Origin: Spirogloea muscicola
Taxonomy: Eukaryota; Streptophyta; Zygnematophyceae; Spirogloeales; Spirogloeaceae
Assembly: GCA_009602725.1 (NCBI GenBank)
Contig: WELB01000017.1
Coordinates: 463,903 to 475,446, forward strand
Direction of reading: 5' to 3'
DNA length: 11,544 nucleotides
Positions 7,261 to 11,544 of the stretch are shown one piece after another. The notes under the pieces were generated by a model. The model did no database searches. It saw only the letters and a list, made by a program, of their open reading frames with translations, and was not told the origin of the DNA. The stretch's first letter is position 1. Each line of letters begins with the position of its first letter. The position numbers and the translations under genes are program-made.

Positions 7261-8320
7261 AGCGGCGAGAGAGAGCGTGACGCGAGAGCTTGTGGATAGA
7301 AGAAGAAGAAGATAGAAACGAGACTCTTCCAGCATGAAAAGAAAAGGGGGCCAGAGGAAGCCAGAGGAAGCGCTAAGAAACCAAAGCACACAAAGAAAGA
7401 AAGCAGCTACAAATTACTCAGTAACCCCTGCTAAGCAGCTGCAAATCAGAGAGGCTAGGGTCCTGGAAAGAAAAGCAGTGCTTCCAGTAGAGGGCGATGG
7501 CTGTGAGTGGCGAGCCCAGAAGAGAGAAGGCGCGCGGGGCGCATGAATTGAAAGGGAGGCCAATTCAAGCCAATACATTGTTCAGGCAGAGTCGAGTGCA
7601 GACTAAACAATGCTACATAATACGGAGACCTAATCTAAGGTACCTAAGATGACATTAGTACCCACGGAAGAAGAAAAGAAGCCCAGAAGAAAAGAATGAG
7701 CAAACCAACATCTGGAAGAGCCTCTTCTTCCCGATGGTTTGCCATCGTTTGTATATGGATCGCAGTGCGGTAAGAAGCAAGCCATTCCATTGGCGGCGAG
7801 GGCTGTGAAAAGGGGGATCTCTCTGCTCACATATTGGAAGGTAGCACGAATCGAGGCTCCCCTAGGAAGCGGCGGGCAGGCCGGCGAGCCGACCACCAGC
7901 TGGCGGCGCGGCCGTCCGCGGCGCGGCGGCCATCGTCGGGCTGGCGAGCTGGGCGCGCGGGCGCCGGGCGCTTGGCGACAGGGCAGGGCGGCCCCAGGCT
8001 CACCCTGGGACCACCAGGAGTCCGGCGCCTTCTGGGCCACCAGGCCCAAGCACACCCTGGCTCCGCCGACGGCCCTTGGCTTTGCCCCCTGGCGGCAGCG
8101 GGCCCGGCGCGTAGCTTCCTGCCCCCCGGCGACCCGGCGCTGACTGACGGAGGGGGACAAGCACGCGGCCAGGGAGACGGAGACTAATGACGAGTCGGGA
8201 CCCAAACAAGCAGTAGCCTTACGTTGGCAGAGCTGTTGTTATTTCCTTTTCGGGCTGGCTTCTTGCAGCCTCTCGCTCGACGAGCTCACTTTTAGCGACG
8301 GAGCCGCCATCGCCAGAAGC
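7261..8320. other. Intergenic region with a GC-rich island at about 7850-8165
   Basis: The first half is purine-rich and shows no gene apart from repeat copy C. From about 7850 to 8165 the sequence becomes very GC-rich and frames stay open on both strands. The minus-strand frame containing ARVCLGLVAQKAPDSWW ends near a donor-like CAGGGTGAGC (about 8003), and the plus strand has an acceptor-like GGCCCCAG at the same place. Neither has a recognisable domain, so I do not call a gene. It could be an exon of an unrecognised gene or a CpG-rich promoter of the downstream gene. Confidence 0.4.
7487..7520 (+). repeat. Short interspersed repeat, copy C
   Basis: The core is GTAGAGGGCGATGGCTGTGA, then a TGGCGAGCCCAGA block. 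It matches copies A and B about 2.2 kb away, in the same orientation, suggesting a dispersed family rather than a local tandem array. Confidence 0.6.
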
Positions 8321-8392
8321 GGCGGGCGGCGGGCGGCGGCGGCGGCGGCAGCTGGCCAGCGTCTCTGCGCCGTTGCGGCGGCGGCGGCGGCG
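8321..8392. repeat. Two CGG/GCG microsatellite runs in the 5' leader
   Basis: Positions 8321-8349 and 8375-8392 are runs of GGC/CGG triplets separated by about 25 bases. They lie 107-178 nt upstream of the ATG at 8499 and so are probably in its 5' UTR or core promoter. Confidence 0.8.
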
Positions 8393-8498
8393 TTGAGGCC
8401 GCTCGCTGGGGTTGATTGGGATCCCCCATTGCGGGCTCCACCGTTCTCACGTCGGCGCGCCGTTACGCCGGAGCTGAGAGCCGCCGGCGGCCGGGATC

Positions 8499-9288
8499 AT
8501 GGCGCCGCGCGCGCCGCCGCGCCGCGTCCTGCTGGCGGCGCTGCTCGCCTGCCTCGCCGGCGTCGCCTGCGGTGAGCCCTCCGGCGTCCCCGGCGCCCAC
8601 ACCGCTGGCTCCGCACCCATCTCAGCAGCGCTCGTTGGGCCTGCGTCTAAGGCAGTCTTATGCAATAGACCACTGCACTGCGTCGCGCTGGCGGCGGTGA
8701 GCGCTCAAGCGAGCCTTCTTGCCGACGCGCGACGATCAATGGCGGCCATGCGAGGCATCGCCCTGCGCCATGAACGCCGTTAGTGCACTGACGTTCATAG
8801 ACACTGGCCAGCCTCGCCGCTGAGAGCCTGCTTGTGGTCAATGGATCCACGATAGGCAGGCGCTCACGCCTCGGAGCTTGATGGTACTGTGAGCAGCTGC
8901 AGCATATGAGGCCACCGGCTCACCATCGCACGCGCTCGGCCGCTCGCTGCTGGCCGTGAAGAAGCCCCCGCCGCCGAAGAAGGCGACGACGAAGAAGGCG
9001 ACGACGGGGAAGCACCCGCCTCCGCCAAAGACAAAGAAGTTGACGACGGCGAAGCACCCGCCGCCGCTGAAGAAGGCCTCCACGACAAAGCACCCGCCGC
9101 CGCCAAAGAAGGTCTCGACGGCAAAGCACCCACCTCCCAAGAAGGCAACAGCCAAGACCCCGCCAACGGCCATACGGTGCTCCAAAACCGCGTATACAGG
9201 CCCACTTGCGTGCCAGTTCCCCACGCCGCTGTGCTGCAACGGCAAGTGCATCAACCCTATCTCAGCGCCCGCTGAGTGCGCCGGCTAG
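8499..9288 (+). CDS. Secreted Lys/Pro-rich repeat protein with six-cysteine knottin-like C-terminus
   Basis: Two exons, 8499-8571 and 8903-9288, join at a TGCG|GTGAGC donor and a GCTGCAG acceptor in matching phase 1, giving 152 residues. Exon 1 is a signal peptide: MAPRAPPRR, then the hydrophobic VLLAALLACLAGVAC. After a short linker (residues 26-43), residues 44-114 are repeats of the type KHPPPPKK with Thr/Ser/Ala spacers, reminiscent of proline-rich or hydroxyproline-rich wall glycoproteins but with Lys in place of the extensin Ser. Residues 115-152 carry six cysteines spaced C-x10-C-x6-CC-x3-C-x9-C (LCCNGKC at 134-140), the spacing class of inhibitor cystine knots. The protein is probably exported to the cell wall or matrix, where the basic repeats could bind acidic polysaccharide and the disulfide domain act as a small binding module; both are inference. 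A second acceptor AG at 8895-8896 in the same phase would add two Ala. No enzymatic motif is seen. Confidence 0.78.
9010..9156 (+). repeat. In-frame coding minisatellite (KHPPPPKK units)
   Basis: Four units start with AAGCACCC at 9010, 9052, 9088 and 9124; the first three are 42, 36 and 36 nt long. All unit lengths are multiples of three, so copy-number changes keep the reading frame. They encode the Lys/Pro repeats of the protein starting at 8499. Confidence 0.85.
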
Positions 9289-10380
9289 ATCCACGTCGCA
9301 CGAAGGCTTGTTGCCTCGTAAGCCATTGTTTGATTCATTCATTCATTTGCAAATTGAAGCTGCAAAGACAAGCTGCAGATGCACGTCAAGGGAGCCCCGC
9401 CTACTATGCATGACTTGTAGTGACCAGGCTGTGGTACATTCTGCAAGGTCCTGTGTCATGTGCAGCAGCCATCTTCTGACATACTCACACCTTTCGCTGG
9501 CTTCGCACAAGTGTTGAGCTTCCAAGGACATGTTCATATTGGTCGTCATCAATGACAAAGAGCAGCTACTAGCTGTCTTGCAACCACCTCAGACGTGCCT
9601 CCATCGTGCAGCTCACGTCCTGTCTGGCTGTATCTGACGCTGACTCTATCTTGTGATCTGCATGTTTGCGAATGACAAGGCGGATGCTTTGCAGGAGTAA
9701 TTGACCCCATTTGCATGTATCTAAAACAGCAGCTGGGCCGAACATGAACGTGCGATATGCACGCGGAGTTGGTGGGCTCAGGGTGCAGCTTGGCAGCATA
9801 GAAAGGCGCAGGAGTACCACAGAAGTAGGGGCAACTAATAATCTACAGTGATCAATGGATGGGGTGCATTGACAAAGTAGCAACTTCACGATGCTCGGCC
9901 CCTTCGGACCTTTTCATAAGTTCTCGGGCTAGCTTTTCACAGCCCTCACCCCATTTGGTTGAGCTTACACACAAGTAGCAAGAAACCTGCAAGGCTAGGT
10001 ACAGAATCTGAGCAACTTGCGTAAGCTGCTGCATTGATGACTGCATAGGCCACTGCATTGACTGCTAACTGGAGCAACAAGAGGTGGCTCCTTATAGATG
10101 CCAGCAGCTATACATGGCCAACGGAAAAGAGTAAGCAAGCTGCTTTCTGCAAGCAGCCAGAGGCACCATAAAGTGCGTGCAGCAACTAAGCAGGCTGCAA
10201 TCTGGAGACTATCAGGCAGAGAAGGCGAGTATTGACAGGCAGACTGCACAGGTCACAGATGAGCCAGCAGTGTGGTGCTATTGGTGGTCATGCATGAACA
10301 GCCATGAAGGCCATGATGATTTCATTGAGGTGATCCGCACATCAGAAGACACCTCACAGCAACCCAGCCGTTCACTCTCT
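9289..10380. other. Intergenic/3' UTR region between convergent genes
   Basis: No gene is supported. It contains a small (ATTC)n run near 9333-9346, and TTACA at 9965-9969, which reads TGTAA on the minus strand about 410 nt past the stop of the CCCH-RING gene and could be its polyadenylation signal. Minus-strand frames near 9852-10058 and 9569-9889 are open but show no domain and no convincing exon borders. Most of it is probably 3' UTR sequence of the two flanking genes. Confidence 0.5.
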
Positions 10381-11544
10381 CTACAGCTCAACAATCTGGG
10401 GCGCATCATCTCCAACCTCCAGGTCCAGCTTCTGAGGTGGTGGCACCTTGGCCGCTTTGGGAGCACCAGCGCCACCCTTTCCCTCCTTCGTCCTCCGGAT
10501 GATGGCATGCGCCGTATTGAAGACACCATTCGTCGGCTGATCGCAGACAAAACATCGTTTGGACTTCGCATTGTGCTGCAACAATCGGCATCACACCATT
10601 CAGCGTCAGAAGGTCCACTTCTCCAAGATCAAATATAGATCCTCTGTAGCGTACTCAAACCAGGATTTATTGTGACGCGTAAATATAGTACGCAAACCCA
10701 GACTAGAAGCCAAAAGCTCTGAACTCCCTGACCTAATAAATGGGTCTCAAATTGCAGTCAAATTGTCTGCCTGTGATTGCCACAGCACAAATCTTATGCG
10801 CGCCAGACCTACTAGGCGCTCCCTCTCTACAGTACTAGCAGCGGCGGGATAGGAGCAGCAGGGAGTGCCTCACCTTGAGCGCACAGTGCTCGCAGAAATA
10901 GTGCTTGCATTTGGTGACAACGGGGTCGGTGAAGGGCTGCCGGCAGATGAAGCACGCAAATGGCAGCTGCTCGTCGTCGTCGTCGCCGTCCTCCCCCTCG
11001 CCGGGGCCCCCCTCGCCGTCCTCGAGGGCCCGAGTCGCGAGCAGCTCCTTGCGCCTCTTCTCCTTCTCGTCCCACTCGCGGTCGAGCTGCCAGCCGGACT
11101 TGTAGTCGCCACGGTCGTGCATGAATTTGCACGAGTCGCCGAAGCCGCACGTGCCCGTCTCCTTGTAGTCCTTGCAGATGTCGGGCTGGTAGTCAAAGCG
11201 CACGGACATGCGGATGTGGGCGGACGCGCGCAGCGGGCCATGCGCGCCGGACGCCTTCTCGCTCGCCACCGTGTGCTCGCGCCGGAACCCCGCCCGGTGG
11301 TCCGTGTACGCGTTCATGCCGCGGTACAGGCCGTCGGGCGCCGCCGGCTTGCCGCCGGCCAGCGCCGCCTCCGCCTGCTTCAGGACGCGCTCCCGGATGG
11401 ACCGTGCGTCGCGGTCGTGCTCCGTCTCGATCTCCAGCGTCGCCGTCGCGAGGCTGTCGTTGACCGTCTGCACGAGGCGCGAGGACTCGTACGCGAACCC
11501 CGCCGGCCGCTGGCCCGCCGCCGCGGCCGCCGCGTCCTCCTCGC
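10381..11544 (-). CDS. RNF113A: RNF113A/Cwc24-like CCCH-RING splicing factor, 5'-truncated by window edge
   Basis: Two exons are visible: 11544-10874 (continuing off the right edge) and 10575-10381. They join at CTCAAG|GTGAGG and TTGTTGCAG|CAC in phase 0, giving at least 287 residues; family members are about 340. The N-terminal part has the conserved [17 protein letters not shown] stretch. It is followed by a CCCH zinc finger, [10 protein letters not shown]-x5-C-x3-H (C-x8-C-x5-C-x3-H), next to RFDYQPD and [11 protein letters not shown]3HC4 RING spans the intron: [16 protein letters not shown] in the first exon and [17 protein letters not shown] in the second, followed by the conserved [10 protein letters not shown]. 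In animals and yeast this protein joins the activated spliceosome near the 5' splice site, and the RING can act as a ubiquitin ligase; it is nuclear. An acidic Gly/Glu/Asp segment separates the two zinc modules. The C-terminal tail after the RING (about 38 residues, Lys/Pro then acidic) shows no domain. The start codon lies outside the window. Confidence 0.94.

Noticed and set aside
6940-7389. Minus-strand 149-codon frame as an intact gene
   Set aside because: Only a short segment resembles a retroelement coding end; the rest has no features of a protein and no signals for expression.
8838-9254. Minus-strand Gly/Phe-rich frames opposite the Lys/Pro repeats
   Set aside because: They are antisense shadows of the repeat codons, with no start or signal context of their own.
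9852-10058. Minus-strand frame containing TKWGEGCEKLARELMKR
   Set aside because: It is a helical, charged peptide that looks coding-like, but has no matching exon partner, no domain, and lies in the presumed 3' UTR of the minus-strand gene.
10177-10638. Plus-strand frame of 153 codons
   Set aside because: Most of it is antisense to the second exon of the CCCH-RING gene, which has a clear RING half on the minus strand.
1-11544. CRISPR array, bacterial operon or prophage
   Set aside because: There is no regular repeat-spacer array, no Shine-Dalgarno-led gene clusters, and every gene needs spliceosomal introns.

Overview
The window is nuclear DNA from a eukaryote of the green lineage, most likely a green or streptophyte alga. 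The reasons are short GT-AG introns in every gene, a seven-exon gene of a methyltransferase family known from plants, a secreted lysine/proline-rich wall-type protein with a signal-peptide exon, GC-rich exons with CGG/GCC-rich leaders, and candidate TGTAA polyadenylation signals. I cannot fix the species. Introns break all four genes, so single open frames show only fragments. I rebuilt the genes by joining exons at GT-AG sites whose phases agree; every gene model below is therefore an inference from sequence.

Layout: (1) 1-309 is a C-run and pyrimidine-rich DNA upstream of, or intronic to, the first gene. (2) 310-3239 (+) is a seven-exon coiled-coil protein with a C-terminal SAM-dependent methyltransferase domain. 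(3) 3563-4859 (-) is a four-exon secreted protein with a CHRD domain, tail-to-tail with the first gene. (4) 4860-5793 is the GC-rich leader of that gene, followed by two copies of a short repeat. (5) 5794-6656 (+) is a decayed 3' end of a non-LTR retrotransposon; a second, opposite-strand fragment of the same type of coding end lies near 7131-7260, and a third copy of the short repeat at 7487. (6) 7850-8165 is a GC-rich island without an assignable gene. (7) 8499-9288 (+) is a two-exon secreted protein with Lys/Pro/Thr repeats and a six-cysteine, knottin-like C-terminus. (8) 9289-10380 is non-coding as far as I can tell. (9) 10381-11544 (-) is an RNF113A/Cwc24-type CCCH-RING splicing factor, cut at its 5' end by the window edge.

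The genes do not form an operon or an obvious pathway. Two encode secreted or wall-type proteins, one a family that is membrane-anchored in plants, and one a nuclear splicing factor. The most unusual items are the Lys/Pro-repeat plus cystine-knot-like protein, the compact CHRD protein, and the retroelement debris with its associated short repeats.
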